Below, piece by piece: positions 1-8,610 of a stretch of DNA of 64,000 nucleotides. The notes below the pieces were generated by a model. That model saw only the letters and a list, made by a program, of their open reading frames with translations, was not told where the DNA came from and did no database searches. The stretch's first letter is position 1, and each line of letters opens with the position of its first letter. This DNA is from Pseudomonas sp. AOB-7 (GTDB lineage: Bacteria > Pseudomonadota > Gammaproteobacteria > Pseudomonadales > Pseudomonadaceae): NCBI RefSeq assembly GCF_003696305.1, contig NZ_RFFK01000010.1:62001-126000 (forward strand), written 5' to 3'. The position numbers were made by a program, and so were the translations under genes.

Positions 1-62
1 GCGCTCCGCAGTGGGCCTGCAGCAAGCCTAGACCACGCCGCAGGGGTTGCGCGCGCGCCGTG

Positions 63-950
63 CTAGGCCTGCAGCTCGCGCGTCAACCAGGCGGCCAGGC
101 GCTCGGCGCGTGGATCGCGGACGCGCCCCGGCACCCACAGCGCCAGGCGCGCCTCGGTGGCGACGAAGCCCCAGGGCGCGACCAGGCGACCGGCGGCCAA
201 ATCGTCGGCCACCAGCGGCTGCGGCGCGATGGCCACGCCGAGACCGGCGGCAGCCGCCTCCAGCAGGTAGTAGAGGTGCTCGAAACCCTGGCCCTGCTGC
301 AGCCGCGCCGGCTCCAGGCCCTGCGCCGCGGCCCACTGCGGCCAGGCCTGGGGACGCGAGGCGGTGTGTAGCAGCGGCTCGTCGAGCAGCGTCGCGGCAG
401 GCGCCCCCTGCAGGCGCGCATAGCCGGCAAAGCGCGGGCTCAGCACCGGCCCGATCCGTTCGATATCGAGCTCGTGCACCTGCATGTCCGCCGGCCAGGG
501 CGGCGCGGCGAAGCACAGGGTGGCGTCCACTCCGGGGCGGCGCGGGTCCAACTCGCCCTCGCTGGCCGACAGCTGCAGGCGCAGCTCCGGCAGCTCGCGG
601 TTGAGGCGATCCAGGCGCGGGATAAACCAGCGCGCCAGCAGGCTGCCGGGGCAACCGAGCACGAAGGGCGCGCCGTCCTGACGCTGGCGCAGCTCGGCAC
701 AGACGCCGCGCAGGCGCTCGAAGGCATCGCTGGCCGCATCGCGCAGGCGCATGCCGGCATCGGTGAGTTTCACGCCGCGGCCGTCCTTGTCGAACAGGCT
801 GACGCCGAGCTGTTCTTCCAGCGCACGAATCTGCCGGCTCACCGCGCCATGGGTGACATGCAGCTCCTCGCCGGCGCGGCTGATGCTCTGCAGGCGGGCG
901 GCGGCCTCGAAGGCGCGCAGGGCATTCAGCGGGGGCAGTTCGCGATTCAT
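63..950 (-). CDS. trpI: TrpI, LysR-type activator of trpBA
   Basis: The 295-residue protein has the LysR layout: a winged helix-turn-helix at about residues 20-42 (SRAGEELHVTHGAVSRQIRA) and a two-lobed effector domain to the C terminus. It is divergent from trpBA across a 130-bp gap, the arrangement known in fluorescent pseudomonads, where TrpI with indoleglycerol phosphate activates tryptophan synthase. The assignment rests on family features plus this context. The ATG at 950 gives full family length. The stop lies at 63-65. Confidence 0.93.
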   Translation of the reverse strand: MNRELPPLNALRAFEAAARLQSISRAGEELHVTHGAVSRQIRALEEQLGVSLFDKDGRGVKLTDAGMRLRDAASDAFERLRGVCAELRQRQDGAPFVLGCPGSLLARWFIPRLDRLNRELPELRLQLSASEGELDPRRPGVDATLCFAAPPWPADMQVHELDIERIGPVLSPRFAGYARLQGAPAATLLDEPLLHTASRPQAWPQWAAAQGLEPARLQQGQGFEHLYYLLEAAAAGLGVAIAPQPLVADDLAAGRLVAPWGFVATEARLALWVPGRVRDPRAERLAAWLTRELQA

Positions 951-1080
951 TGATTTGTGATTTTTCCTGACAGTTCAGGGCAATCTAATCGCTTTTCAGC
1001 CTGCCCGCCAGGGGTAGAATGGCGCCATTGCCAAACCTCCTGCCCGCTCGTGGGCAGAGGCCCCAGACAGGAGCTCGACC
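951..1080. promoter_or_regulatory. trpI-trpBA divergent control region
   Basis: This 130-bp gap must carry both promoters and the TrpI operator. On the plus strand a -10-like TAGAAT lies at 1015-1020 with no good -35 at 17 bp, as expected for an activator-dependent promoter. A CTGCCC/GGGCAG hairpin (1040-1057) sits in the trpB leader and a CAGGAG ribosome site ends 7 bp before the trpB ATG. Operator positions are inferred from context only. Confidence 0.55.
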
Positions 1081-2295
1081 ATGACCTCATTTCGCACCGG
1101 CCCCGACGCGCGCGGCCTGTTCGGCCGCTTCGGCGGTCAGTTCGTCGCCGAAACCCTGATGCCGCTGATCAACTCGCTGGCCGCCGAATACGAGAAGGCC
1201 AAGAGTGATCCAGCCTTCCTCGAAGAACTGGCCTACTTCCAGCGCGACTACATCGGCCGCGCCAGCCCGCTGTACCATGCCGAGCGCCTCTCCGAGCACT
1301 TCGGCGGGGCGAAGATCTACCTCAAGCGCGAAGACCTCAACCACACCGGCGCGCACAAGATCAACAACTGCATCGGCCAGATCCTCCTGGCCAAGCGCAT
1401 GGGCAAGCAGCGCATCATCGCCGAGACCGGCGCCGGCATGCACGGCGTGGCCACCGCCACGGTGGCCGCGCGCTTCGGCATGCAGTGCGTGGTGTACATG
1501 GGCACCACCGACATCGACCGCCAGCAGGCCAACGTCTTTCGCATGAAGTTGCTCGGCGCCGAAGTGATCCCGGTCACCGCCGGCACCGGCACCCTCAAGG
1601 ATGCGATGAACGAAGCCTTGCGCGACTGGGTGACCAACGTCCACAACACCTTCTACCTGATCGGCACCGCCGCCGGCCCGCACCCGTACCCGGCCATGGT
1701 GCGCGACTTCCAGTCGGTGATCGGCAACGAGGTGCGCGAGCAGATCCTGGCGAAGGAAGGGCGTCTGCCCGACTCGCTGGTGGCCTGCATCGGCGGCGGT
1801 TCCAACGCCATCGGCCTGTTCCACCCCTTCCTCGACGATGTCGGCGTGCAGATCGTCGGCGTCGAGGCGGCCGGCCACGGTGTCGATACCGGCAAGCATG
1901 CGGCGAGCATGGCCGGTGGCGCGCCGGGCGTGCTGCACGGCAACCGCACCTTCCTGCTGCAGGACGATGACGGCCAGATCACCGATGCCCACTCGATTTC
2001 CGCCGGCCTCGACTACCCCGGCGTCGGCCCGGAACACGCCTGGTTGCACGAGATCAAGCGCGTCGAATACGTGCCGATCAGCGACGATGAAGCCCTCGCA
2101 GCCTTCCACCAGTGCTGCCGCCTGGAAGGCATCATCCCGGCCCTGGAAAGCGCCCACGCGCTGGCCGAAGCCTTCAAGCGCGCGCCGAAACTGCCCAAGG
2201 ATCACCTGATGGTGATCAACCTGTCCGGTCGTGGCGACAAGGACATGCAGACCGTGATGCACCACATGCAGGACAACCAGGAGAAGCACGCATGA
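1081..2295 (+). CDS. trpB: Tryptophan synthase beta chain
   Basis: TrpB condenses indole with L-serine in the last step of tryptophan synthesis, using pyridoxal phosphate, in an alpha2-beta2 complex. The 404-residue protein shows the PLP lysine K93 in the HKINNC motif and the phosphate-binding GGGSNAIG loop near residue 240. The ATG has a CAGGAG site 7 bp upstream. It overlaps trpA by four bases (ATGA at 2292), which implies translational coupling of the two subunits. TrpI regulation is expected from the divergent neighbour. Confidence 0.98.
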   Translation: MTSFRTGPDARGLFGRFGGQFVAETLMPLINSLAAEYEKAKSDPAFLEELAYFQRDYIGRASPLYHAERLSEHFGGAKIYLKREDLNHTGAHKINNCIGQILLAKRMGKQRIIAETGAGMHGVATATVAARFGMQCVVYMGTTDIDRQQANVFRMKLLGAEVIPVTAGTGTLKDAMNEALRDWVTNVHNTFYLIGTAAGPHPYPAMVRDFQSVIGNEVREQILAKEGRLPDSLVACIGGGSNAIGLFHPFLDDVGVQIVGVEAAGHGVDTGKHAASMAGGAPGVLHGNRTFLLQDDDGQITDAHSISAGLDYPGVGPEHAWLHEIKRVEYVPISDDEALAAFHQCCRLEGIIPALESAHALAEAFKRAPKLPKDHLMVINLSGRGDKDMQTVMHHMQDNQEKHA

Positions 2296-3101
2296 GCCGC
2301 CTGCACAACCGTTTCGCCGAACTCAAGCAGGAAAACCGCGCCGCGCTGGTCACCTTCGTTACCGCCGGCGACCCCGACTACGAGACTTCCTTGCAGATCC
2401 TCAAGGGCCTGCCGGATGCCGGCGCCGACCTGATCGAGCTGGGCATGCCGTTCACCGACCCGATGGCCGACGGCCCGGCCATCCAGCTCGCCAATATCCG
2501 CGCTTTGGGGGCCAAGCAGACGCTGGCCAAGACCCTGCAGATGGTTCGCGAATTCCGCGAAGGCAACCAGAGCACGCCGCTAGTGCTGATGGGCTACTAC
2601 AACCCGATCTTCGTCTACGGCGTCGAGCGCTTCATCGCCGACGCCAAGGCCGCCGGCGTCGACGGCCTGATCGTGGTCGACCTGCCGCCGGAGCACAACG
2701 ACGAGCTGTGCGAGCCGGCGCAGAGCGCAGGCATCGACTTCATCCGCCTGACCACCCCGACCACCGACGACGACCGCCTGCCCACCGTGCTGGCCGGCAG
2801 CTCCGGCTTCGTCTACTACGTGTCGGTGGCCGGTGTCACCGGCGCCGGCGCGGCGACCCTGGATCACGTCGAGCAAGCCGTGGCGCGCCTGCGTCGCCAC
2901 ACCGACCTGCCCCTGTGCATCGGCTTCGGCATCCGCACCCCGGAGCATGCCGCCGAAGTGGCGCGCCGCGCCGAAGGCGTGGTGGTGGGCTCGGCGCTGG
3001 TCGACCAGATCGCCAAGGCCAACAGCCCGCAGCAGGCCATCGATGGCGTGCTCGGCCTGTGCGCCCAGTTGGCCGAGGGCGTGCGCGTAGCACGCGGCTG
3101 A
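2292..3101 (+). CDS. trpA: Tryptophan synthase alpha chain
   Basis: TrpA cleaves indole-3-glycerol phosphate to indole and glyceraldehyde 3-phosphate and channels indole to TrpB. The protein is 269 residues, the usual length. Catalytic acids fall at E49 (IELGMPF) and D60 (PMADGPA), the same numbers as in the enterobacterial enzyme. The start is the ATG overlapping the trpB stop; longer in-frame extensions only run back into trpB. Confidence 0.98.
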   Translation: MSRLHNRFAELKQENRAALVTFVTAGDPDYETSLQILKGLPDAGADLIELGMPFTDPMADGPAIQLANIRALGAKQTLAKTLQMVREFREGNQSTPLVLMGYYNPIFVYGVERFIADAKAAGVDGLIVVDLPPEHNDELCEPAQSAGIDFIRLTTPTTDDDRLPTVLAGSSGFVYYVSVAGVTGAGAATLDHVEQAVARLRRHTDLPLCIGFGIRTPEHAAEVARRAEGVVVGSALVDQIAKANSPQQAIDGVLGLCAQLAEGVRVARG

Positions 3102-3108
3102 CCGTCAA

Positions 3109-3131
3109 GCGCCGGGGGCGATCCCCGGCGC
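3109..3131 (+). terminator. GC-rich hairpin after trpBA
   Basis: A 9-bp stem, GCGCCGGGG (3109-3117) with CCCCGGCGC (3123-3131), has a 5-nt loop just after the trpA stop. No U-tract follows, so it may be a weak terminator or a 3'-end stabilising stem. It also lies just beyond the convergent small gene at 3135. Confidence 0.4.
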
Positions 3132-3134
3132 CAC

Positions 3135-3383
3135 TCAGAGATCGTGACCGTGCCCCCAGGCCTGGTTCTGCGCGCGCCGGTCGACGCCGCTGCGCCGATC
3201 CTCCTCGAAGCGAATGGTCACTCGACGATCCACGCCGCTGCGGCGCTCGCGCTTCTTGCGCGTATCGATCTTCGACGCCTGCGCTTGCACCGCAGGCGCC
3301 TGCGCTTGCGGCGCGGCGTCCTCCTCCAGCGGTACCAAGGCCAGATCCTCCAGCGACAGACTGGAAAACTGTGTTTTATCCAT
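3135..3383 (-). CDS. Small basic protein with duplicated RRSGVDRR motif
   Basis: This 82-residue protein has no function I recognise. It has an acidic N-terminal third, an Ala/Gln linker (about residues 23-37) and a basic C-terminal half that contains RRSGVDRR twice (about 47-54 and 63-70). No signal peptide or membrane segment is seen. The ATG at 3383 has a GGGAG site 8 bp upstream. It is convergent with trpA. Arg-rich RRSG.DRR motifs recur in small pseudomonad proteins, sometimes before PilZ-like domains, but none is present here. Confidence 0.7.
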   Translation of the reverse strand: MDKTQFSSLSLEDLALVPLEEDAAPQAQAPAVQAQASKIDTRKKRERRSGVDRRVTIRFEEDRRSGVDRRAQNQAWGHGHDL

Positions 3384-3505
3384 GATTTGCTCTCCCGTTA
3401 CTGCGGTCCGCCGGGCGCAGGCCCATTGCGACTAGAGTTAGGCTAGTAGAAGTGGCCGCCAGGCGACAGCACCCCTGGTCCGACGCCTTTGCACCTGGAG
3501 CGCCT

Positions 3506-4249
3506 ATGCACAGATCCCTGCTGATCACCGGTGCCAGCCGCGGCATCGGCCGCGCCACCGCCCTGCTGGCCGCCGCCCGCGGCTGGCGCGTCGGGGTCAA
3601 CTACCACAGCGACCGCGCCGCCGCCGACGCGCTGGTGGCGCAGATCGAAGCCATGGGCGGCCAGGCCGTCGCGCTGCAGGCCAACGTGGCCGAAGAAAGC
3701 CAGGTGCTGCGCCTGTTCGAGGCGATGGACGCCTTCGGCCCGCTGCACGGCCTGGTGGTCAACGCCGGCATAGTCGCACCGCCCCTGCCGCTGCTGGAGA
3801 TGAGCGGCGAACGCCTGCGGCGCATGTTCGCGGTCAACGTGCTGGGCAGCTACCTCACCGCCCGCGAGGGCGCCCGGCGCATGGCCCGCAGCCTTGGCGG
3901 CGAAGGCGGGTCGATGGTGCTGGTGTCGTCGGTGGCGGCCAGCCTCGGCGCGCCCTTCGAGTACGTCGACTACGCCGGCGCCAAGGGCGCGCTGGACGTG
4001 CTGACCCGCGGCCTGGCCAAGGAGCTGGGCGGCGAGGGCGTACGGGTCAACGCCGTGCGCCCCGGGTTGATCGACACCGAGATCCACGCCAGCGGCGGCC
4101 AGCCGGACCGCGCCGAGCGCCTGGGCAAGAGCACCCCGCTGGGCCGCGCCGGGCGGGCCGAGGAAGTGGCCGAGGCGATCCTCTGGCTGCTCGACGACAG
4201 GGCCAGCTACACCACCGGCGCGCTGGTCGATATCGCCGGCGGGCGGTAG
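3506..4249 (+). CDS. SDR-family oxidoreductase
   Basis: This is a classical short-chain dehydrogenase/reductase of 247 residues. It shows the cofactor-binding GASRGIG (9-15), the NAG motif (86-88), N111, the active-site serine near 142 and the Y156-x3-K160 pair (YAGAK). The substrate cannot be inferred; such enzymes reduce or oxidise carbonyls and alcohols with NAD(P)H. The ATG at 3506 is preceded by CTGGAG at 6 bp. An 18-residue upstream extension in frame lacks a ribosome site, so it was trimmed. Confidence 0.9.
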   Translation: MHRSLLITGASRGIGRATALLAAARGWRVGVNYHSDRAAADALVAQIEAMGGQAVALQANVAEESQVLRLFEAMDAFGPLHGLVVNAGIVAPPLPLLEMSGERLRRMFAVNVLGSYLTAREGARRMARSLGGEGGSMVLVSSVAASLGAPFEYVDYAGAKGALDVLTRGLAKELGGEGVRVNAVRPGLIDTEIHASGGQPDRAERLGKSTPLGRAGRAEEVAEAILWLLDDRASYTTGALVDIAGGR

Positions 4250-4301
4250 GGCCCAGGGTCGCGGCTGAAGCCCCTCCCACAGCCTACTGCGGGTGGGGGG
4301 C

Positions 4302-5105
4302 TCAGTCCCAGCGCGGCGCGAACCCCGGGTTGGCCACACGCTCGCCGCGCTCCAGGCCGGCGATGGCGGCCATGTCCTCGGCGCTCAGGCGCAGCTCGGC
4401 CGCAGCCAGGTTGGCGGCCAGATTCTCGCGCCTGGTCGAGGAGGGGATCACCGCATGGCCCTGCTGCAGCGACCAGGCCAGCGCCACCTGCGCCGGGCTG
4501 GCGCCATGGGCGGCGGCGATGCGCTGGATCGCCGGCTCGGCCAGCACCTTGCCGTAGGCCAGCGGCATATAGGCGGTCAGGTGAATGCCTTGCTGGCGGG
4601 TGAAGTCGACCAGCCTGCGATTCTGCAGCAGCGGGTGAATCTCCACCTGGTGGGTGGCGATCTCGTCCGCCCCCACCGCATCGATGGCCTGGCGCAGATG
4701 GGCGATGGTGAAGTTGGACACGCCGATGGCCGCGGTCAGTCCCAGGCGCTTGGCCTGCAGCAGTTCGCCCAGGTACTGCGTCACGGGGAGCTCGTCGCCC
4801 GGCGACGGCCAGTGGATCAGCGCCAGGTCGACCCGCTCCAGCCCCAGGCGCCGCAGGCTCTCCCGCAGGCTGGCGATCACCCGGCCGCTGCCGAGGTTCT
4901 CGGTCCAGATCTTGGTGGTGACGATCAGCTCGTCGCGCGCCACGCCGCTGGCGGCGATGGCCTGGCCGACCTCGGCTTCGTTGCCATAAATCTGCGCCGT
5001 GTCGATATGCCGATAGCCCAGTTCCAGCCCCGTGCGTACCGAATCGATGGCGACCCGGTCCTTGAGACGGAAGGTGCCGAGGCCGAAGGCAGGGATGAAT
5101 TTCAT
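4302..5105 (-). CDS. dkgB: Aldo/keto reductase, 2,5-diketogluconate reductase type
   Basis: This 267-residue (beta/alpha)8 NADPH-dependent reductase has the AKR signature GYRHIDTAQIYGNE (catalytic Asp and Tyr), the TTKIW lysine and the LIHWP histidine. A C-terminal phosphate site (IPSSTRREN) reads NADPH. Length and motifs fit DkgB, which reduces 2,5-diketo-D-gluconate or methylglyoxal; the substrate is inferred. The ATG at 5105 was chosen over TTG at 5111 because AGGAG lies 7 bp before it. It is codirectional with the MFS gene upstream, 24 bp away, so they probably form an operon. Confidence 0.85.
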   Translation of the reverse strand: MKFIPAFGLGTFRLKDRVAIDSVRTGLELGYRHIDTAQIYGNEAEVGQAIAASGVARDELIVTTKIWTENLGSGRVIASLRESLRRLGLERVDLALIHWPSPGDELPVTQYLGELLQAKRLGLTAAIGVSNFTIAHLRQAIDAVGADEIATHQVEIHPLLQNRRLVDFTRQQGIHLTAYMPLAYGKVLAEPAIQRIAAAHGASPAQVALAWSLQQGHAVIPSSTRRENLAANLAAAELRLSAEDMAAIAGLERGERVANPGFAPRWD

Positions 5106-5129
5106 GCGCAATCTCCTTGATTGACGGAA

Positions 5130-6341
5130 TCAGTGACCGACCACCAGGCCGGAGCGGGCAGTGCCCGCCTCACGCAGCGCCGGGTTGCGGCGGTCCAGAC
5201 GACCGCTCCAGGCGGTCAGCGCCAGCGCGCCGAGCACCACCAGCGCGCCGATCCAGGCGGTGTGGATCAGGCCGAGCTGGGCGACGATATGCCCGCCGAG
5301 CCAGGCGCCTCCGGCGATGCCCAGGTTGAAGGCGGCGATATTCAGGCCCGAGGCCACATCCACCGCCTGCGGGCTGAAATGTTCGGCCTGCCGCACCACG
5401 TAAAGTTGCAGTCCCGGCACGTTGCCGAAGGCCACGGCGCCCCACAGCAACACGGTGCCCAGGGCCAGCCAGGGATTGTCGGCGGTGAGGCCGAGCAGCA
5501 GCAGCACACCGGCGAGCAGGGCAAAGATCAGCTTCAGCGCCGCAATCGGCCCGCGCTGGTCGGCCAGCTTGCCACCCCAGACGTTGCCCACGGCAACCGA
5601 CACGCCATAGACCAGCAGCACCAGACTCACCGCACCGGCGCTGAAGCCGCTGAGCTCCTGCAGGATCGGCGCGAGAAAGGTAAAGGCGGTGAAGGTGCCG
5701 CCGTAGCCGAGGGCGGTCATGGCATACACCAGCAGCAGGCGCGGCTGCTTGAGCACGGCCAGTTGGGTCAGCAGCGAGGCAGGCGGGGTATGAGCGATAC
5801 CGCGAGGGATATACAGCAGGCTGCCGACGAAGGCGATCACGCCGAGGGCGGACACCGCCAGGAAGGTCTCGCGCCAGCCGAAGTGCTGGCCGATAAAGGT
5901 ACCCAGCGGCACGCCGGTGACCAGCGCCACGGTCAGCCCGGTGAACATGGTGGCAATGGCACTGGCGGCCTTTTCCTTGGACACCAGGCTGGTGGCGATG
6001 GTCGAGCCGATGGAAAAGAACACGCCGTGGGCCAGGCCGGTGACGATGCGCGCGACGATCAGCGACTCGTAGCCCGGCGCCTGCCAGGCCAGCAGGTTGC
6101 CGGCGCTGAACAGCAGCATCAGGCCGAGCAGCAGAGCCTTGCGCGGCAGCTTGCCGGTCAGCGCGGTAAGCAGCGGCGCGCCGACCGCCACGCCGAGGGC
6201 GTAGAGGCTGACCAGCAGGCCGGCGGAGGGCAGATCGACCCCCAGATCGGTGGCGATGGTGGGTAACAGGCCGACGATGACGAACTCGGTCGTGCCGATG
6301 GCGAAGGCGCTGAGGGCCAGCGCGAGCAGGGCAATGGGCAT
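5130..6341 (-). CDS. MFS exporter, DHA1 / AraJ-YdhP type
   Basis: This roughly 403-residue inner-membrane protein has twelve predicted hydrophobic segments. Its N-terminal segment (IGTTEFVIVGLLPTIA) is typical of the sugar-efflux and drug-efflux DHA1 subgroup, followed by a basic loop (GKLPRK). It is likely a proton-driven exporter of unknown substrate. The ATG at 6341 with CGGAG 7 bp upstream is preferred over an upstream TTG. It lies upstream of dkgB and diverges from a LysR gene that probably controls the pair. Confidence 0.88.
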   Translation of the reverse strand: MPIALLALALSAFAIGTTEFVIVGLLPTIATDLGVDLPSAGLLVSLYALGVAVGAPLLTALTGKLPRKALLLGLMLLFSAGNLLAWQAPGYESLIVARIVTGLAHGVFFSIGSTIATSLVSKEKAASAIATMFTGLTVALVTGVPLGTFIGQHFGWRETFLAVSALGVIAFVGSLLYIPRGIAHTPPASLLTQLAVLKQPRLLLVYAMTALGYGGTFTAFTFLAPILQELSGFSAGAVSLVLLVYGVSVAVGNVWGGKLADQRGPIAALKLIFALLAGVLLLLGLTADNPWLALGTVLLWGAVAFGNVPGLQLYVVRQAEHFSPQAVDVASGLNIAAFNLGIAGGAWLGGHIVAQLGLIHTAWIGALVVLGALALTAWSGRLDRRNPALREAGTARSGLVVGH

Positions 6342-6441
6342 GGAATGGCTCCGCAATGAGGTTGATGGCGCGCAGTATCCGAGCCAGACTCATGCGGAAA
6401 AAGCCGATAACCCAGCAAAGACCTTTGCCTGAAGATCAACA
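6342..6441. promoter_or_regulatory. Divergent MFS/LysR control region with palindrome
   Basis: The 100-bp gap between the divergent exporter and LysR genes holds a perfect interrupted palindrome, GCAAAG-AC-CTTTGC, at 6415-6428, 13 bp before the LysR ATG. It is a candidate autoregulatory operator; the assignment is inferred from position and symmetry. Confidence 0.45.
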
Positions 6442-7335
6442 ATGAAAACCAGCCTGGAAGAAATGCTCGCCTTCGTCCGCGTGGTCGACAGCGGCTCGAT
6501 CAGCGCCGCCGCCGCGCAGCTGGAACAGACCGCCTCCGGGGTGAGCCGCGCGCTGAGCCGGCTGGAGGAAAAGCTCGCCGTCACCCTGCTGCGCCGTACC
6601 ACCCGGCGCCTGGAGCTGACCGAGGAGGGCGAGCTGTTCCTCGCCCAGGCGCGGCGCATCCTCGCCAGCGTCGAGGACGCCGAGGAGCAGATGGCGCTGC
6701 GCCGCCAGGCGCCGGCCGGACGGCTGCGGGTCAACACCGCCTCGCCCTTTATGCTGCACGTGATAGTCCCGCTGATCGGCGAGTTTCGCGCGCGTTACCC
6801 GCAGATCGAGCTGGAACTGCACAGCGACGACCGCATCATCGACCTGCTGGAGCGACGCACCGACCTGGCCATCCGCATCGGTGCGCTGCCCGACTCCAGC
6901 CTGCACGCCCGGCCGCTGTGCCACAGCTGGCGACGGGTGCTGGCCAGCCCCGGGTATCTCGCGCGCCACGGCACACCGGACAGCGTCGAGGCGCTGAGCG
7001 GGCACAGCCTGATCGGCTTCACCGAGCCGGACGGGCTCAACGACTGGCCACTGCGTCACGCCCAGGGCGAGCGCTGGCGCATCACCCCGAGCATCCGCGC
7101 CTCCAGCGGCGACACGCTGCGCGAACTGGCGCTGGCCGGCGAGGGCCTGGTGTGCCTGTCGGATTTCATGACTGACGCCGATCGGGCCAGGGGCGATCTG
7201 GTCGAGGTGCTGGCCGAGCAGCGGGTCGAGGTGCGCCAGCCGATCAATGCGGTGTACTACCGCAACACCGCGCTGGCCTCGCGCATCACCTGCTTCCTGG
7301 ATTTCCTCAGCGAGCGGCTGGGCAGCCACGGCTAG
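6442..7335 (+). CDS. LysR-family regulator of the adjacent exporter
   Basis: This 297-residue LysR protein has an N-terminal winged HTH at about residues 16-40 (GSISAAAAQLEQTASGVSRA) and a substrate-binding-like effector domain. The N-terminal MKTSLEEMLAFVRVV style is typical of the DsdC/YafC-like LysR subgroup that often flanks oxidoreductase and MFS genes. Divergent placement suggests it controls the MFS-dkgB operon. The effector is unknown. Confidence 0.88.
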   Translation: MKTSLEEMLAFVRVVDSGSISAAAAQLEQTASGVSRALSRLEEKLAVTLLRRTTRRLELTEEGELFLAQARRILASVEDAEEQMALRRQAPAGRLRVNTASPFMLHVIVPLIGEFRARYPQIELELHSDDRIIDLLERRTDLAIRIGALPDSSLHARPLCHSWRRVLASPGYLARHGTPDSVEALSGHSLIGFTEPDGLNDWPLRHAQGERWRITPSIRASSGDTLRELALAGEGLVCLSDFMTDADRARGDLVEVLAEQRVEVRQPINAVYYRNTALASRITCFLDFLSERLGSHG

Positions 7336-7441
7336 CTGCCGCCGGTGATGAATGGCCGGGGTGCGCGGCGCAACCTACCCGGCGCGCGGCGCCAGCTGCA
7401 GGTAAGGGACGCCGGATCGACCTATCCAGAGGTCAACGAAA

Positions 7442-7466
7442 AAGGGCGACTCATCGAGTCGCCCTT
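7442..7466 (-). terminator. Rho-independent terminator of pbpG
   Basis: An 11-bp stem, AAGGGCGACTC/GAGTCGCCCTT, has a 3-nt loop. On the minus strand it is followed by TTTTTCGTT, and it lies just 3' of the pbpG stop. Confidence 0.85.
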
Positions 7467-7469
7467 CCT

Positions 7470-8372
7470 TCACTGCCCGGCCTGCAGGTTCCACTCCGCC
7501 AGCTTCTGCCGCTTGTAGCTCAGCGCCGCGGCCGGCACCGGGGTGACCTTGCCGGTTTCCATCCAGCGCTTGAGGCGGTTGGCGTCGGCCATATGGGTGT
7601 ACTTGCCGAAGGCGCCGAGCACGACGAAGGCCACCGGGCGATGGTTGATCGAGGTGAGCATCACCAGGCAGCGGCCGGCGGCGTTGGTGAAGCCGGTCTT
7701 GCTCAGGTCGATGTCCCAGTCGGCCTTGCGCACCAGCGCGTTGGTGTTGCGAAAGCCCAGGCTGTAGGCGGGCTTGCGGAAGCTCACGGTGGCCTCGGAG
7801 TCGGTGCTGAACTGGCCGATCAGCGGGTACTGCTGCGCCGCCTTGAGCATCAGCGCCAGGTCGCGGGCGGTGGCGACGTTGTGCTCGGACATGCCGGTGG
7901 GTTCGACGAAGCGGCTGCTGTGCATGCCCAGCGCCTTGGCCTTGGCGTTCATCGCCGCGACGAAGGCCGCGTGGCCGCCCGGATAGTGGTGGGCGAGGCT
8001 GGCGGCGGCACGGTTTTCCGAGGACATCAGGGCCAGGTGCAGCATGTCGCGGCGGCTGACCTCGCTGCCGATGCGCACCCGCGAGTAGACGCCCTGCATT
8101 TCCTTGGTGTCGCGGATGGTGATGGGCAGCACCTGGTCCAGCGGCAGCTTGGCGTCGAGCACCACCATGGCGGTCATCAGCTTGGTCACCGAAGCCACCG
8201 GCAGACGCAGGTCGGGGTTGCTGGCATAGAGTTCCTGGCCGGTCTTCAGGTCGACCAGCAGCGCGCTGCCGGCGGCCAGTTCCTGCTGGGGCTTGGCCGG
8301 GGCGGCCTCAAGGTTCGAAACTGCAAGGCCGCCGCACAGCAGCAGGGCCAAAATCGAATGACGGAGTTTCAC
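7470..8372 (-). CDS. pbpG: D-alanyl-D-alanine endopeptidase (PBP7)
   Basis: This periplasmic serine peptidase cleaves D-Ala-mDAP cross-links in murein. The 300-residue precursor has an N-terminal signal peptide (about 1-23, cut after LEA-A) and the three penicillin-binding motifs: SVTK at 61-64, SEN near 118 and KTG near 225 (LSKTGFTN). The length is right for PBP7 and too short for a DacA-type carboxypeptidase with its C-terminal domain. It is transcribed alone and followed by its own terminator. Confidence 0.93.
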   Translation of the reverse strand: MKLRHSILALLLCGGLAVSNLEAAPAKPQQELAAGSALLVDLKTGQELYASNPDLRLPVASVTKLMTAMVVLDAKLPLDQVLPITIRDTKEMQGVYSRVRIGSEVSRRDMLHLALMSSENRAAASLAHHYPGGHAAFVAAMNAKAKALGMHSSRFVEPTGMSEHNVATARDLALMLKAAQQYPLIGQFSTDSEATVSFRKPAYSLGFRNTNALVRKADWDIDLSKTGFTNAAGRCLVMLTSINHRPVAFVVLGAFGKYTHMADANRLKRWMETGKVTPVPAAALSYKRQKLAEWNLQAGQ

Positions 8373-8404
8373 GGTTCACTTCACCGGTTGAGTAGAGGGG
8401 CCTG

Positions 8405-8545
8405 AGAGCCTGTTCAAAGTCTCGCGAGCTAGAGCAATGCAAGGCAAGAACAGGCGAGGAAGCGGAGTGTACTTTTGTACATGAGCATTCCGAGCCTGTT
8501 TTTAACGCAGCAGTGCCGACGCGCAGCAGACTTTCAACAGGTTCT
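8405..8545. repeat. MITE-like element with 18-bp imperfect terminal inverted repeats
   Basis: The ends AGAGCCTGTTCAAAGTCT (8405-8422) and AGACTTTCAACAGGTTCT (8528-8545) are inverted copies differing at two positions. The interior is itself imperfectly palindromic around TGTAC-TTTT-GTACA near 8469-8482, with AACAGGC on one side and GCCTGTT on the other. It has no coding capacity. It fills the gap between the divergent-looking starts of pbpG and the 3' end of the choline-sulfate LysR gene. I recall similar short repeats being dispersed in pseudomonad genomes. Confidence 0.7.
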
Positions 8546-8610
8546 GAGGGCGAACCCTCGGGCGGCGCCCAGTATTGGGACTCGCCGCACGCTCTTGCAG
8601 TATGGCTCGC

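Noticed and set aside
2..31. Possible last codons of a plus-strand gene (ending LQQA, TAG at 29-31)
   Set aside because: Only ten codons are visible, with no way to support a coding call.
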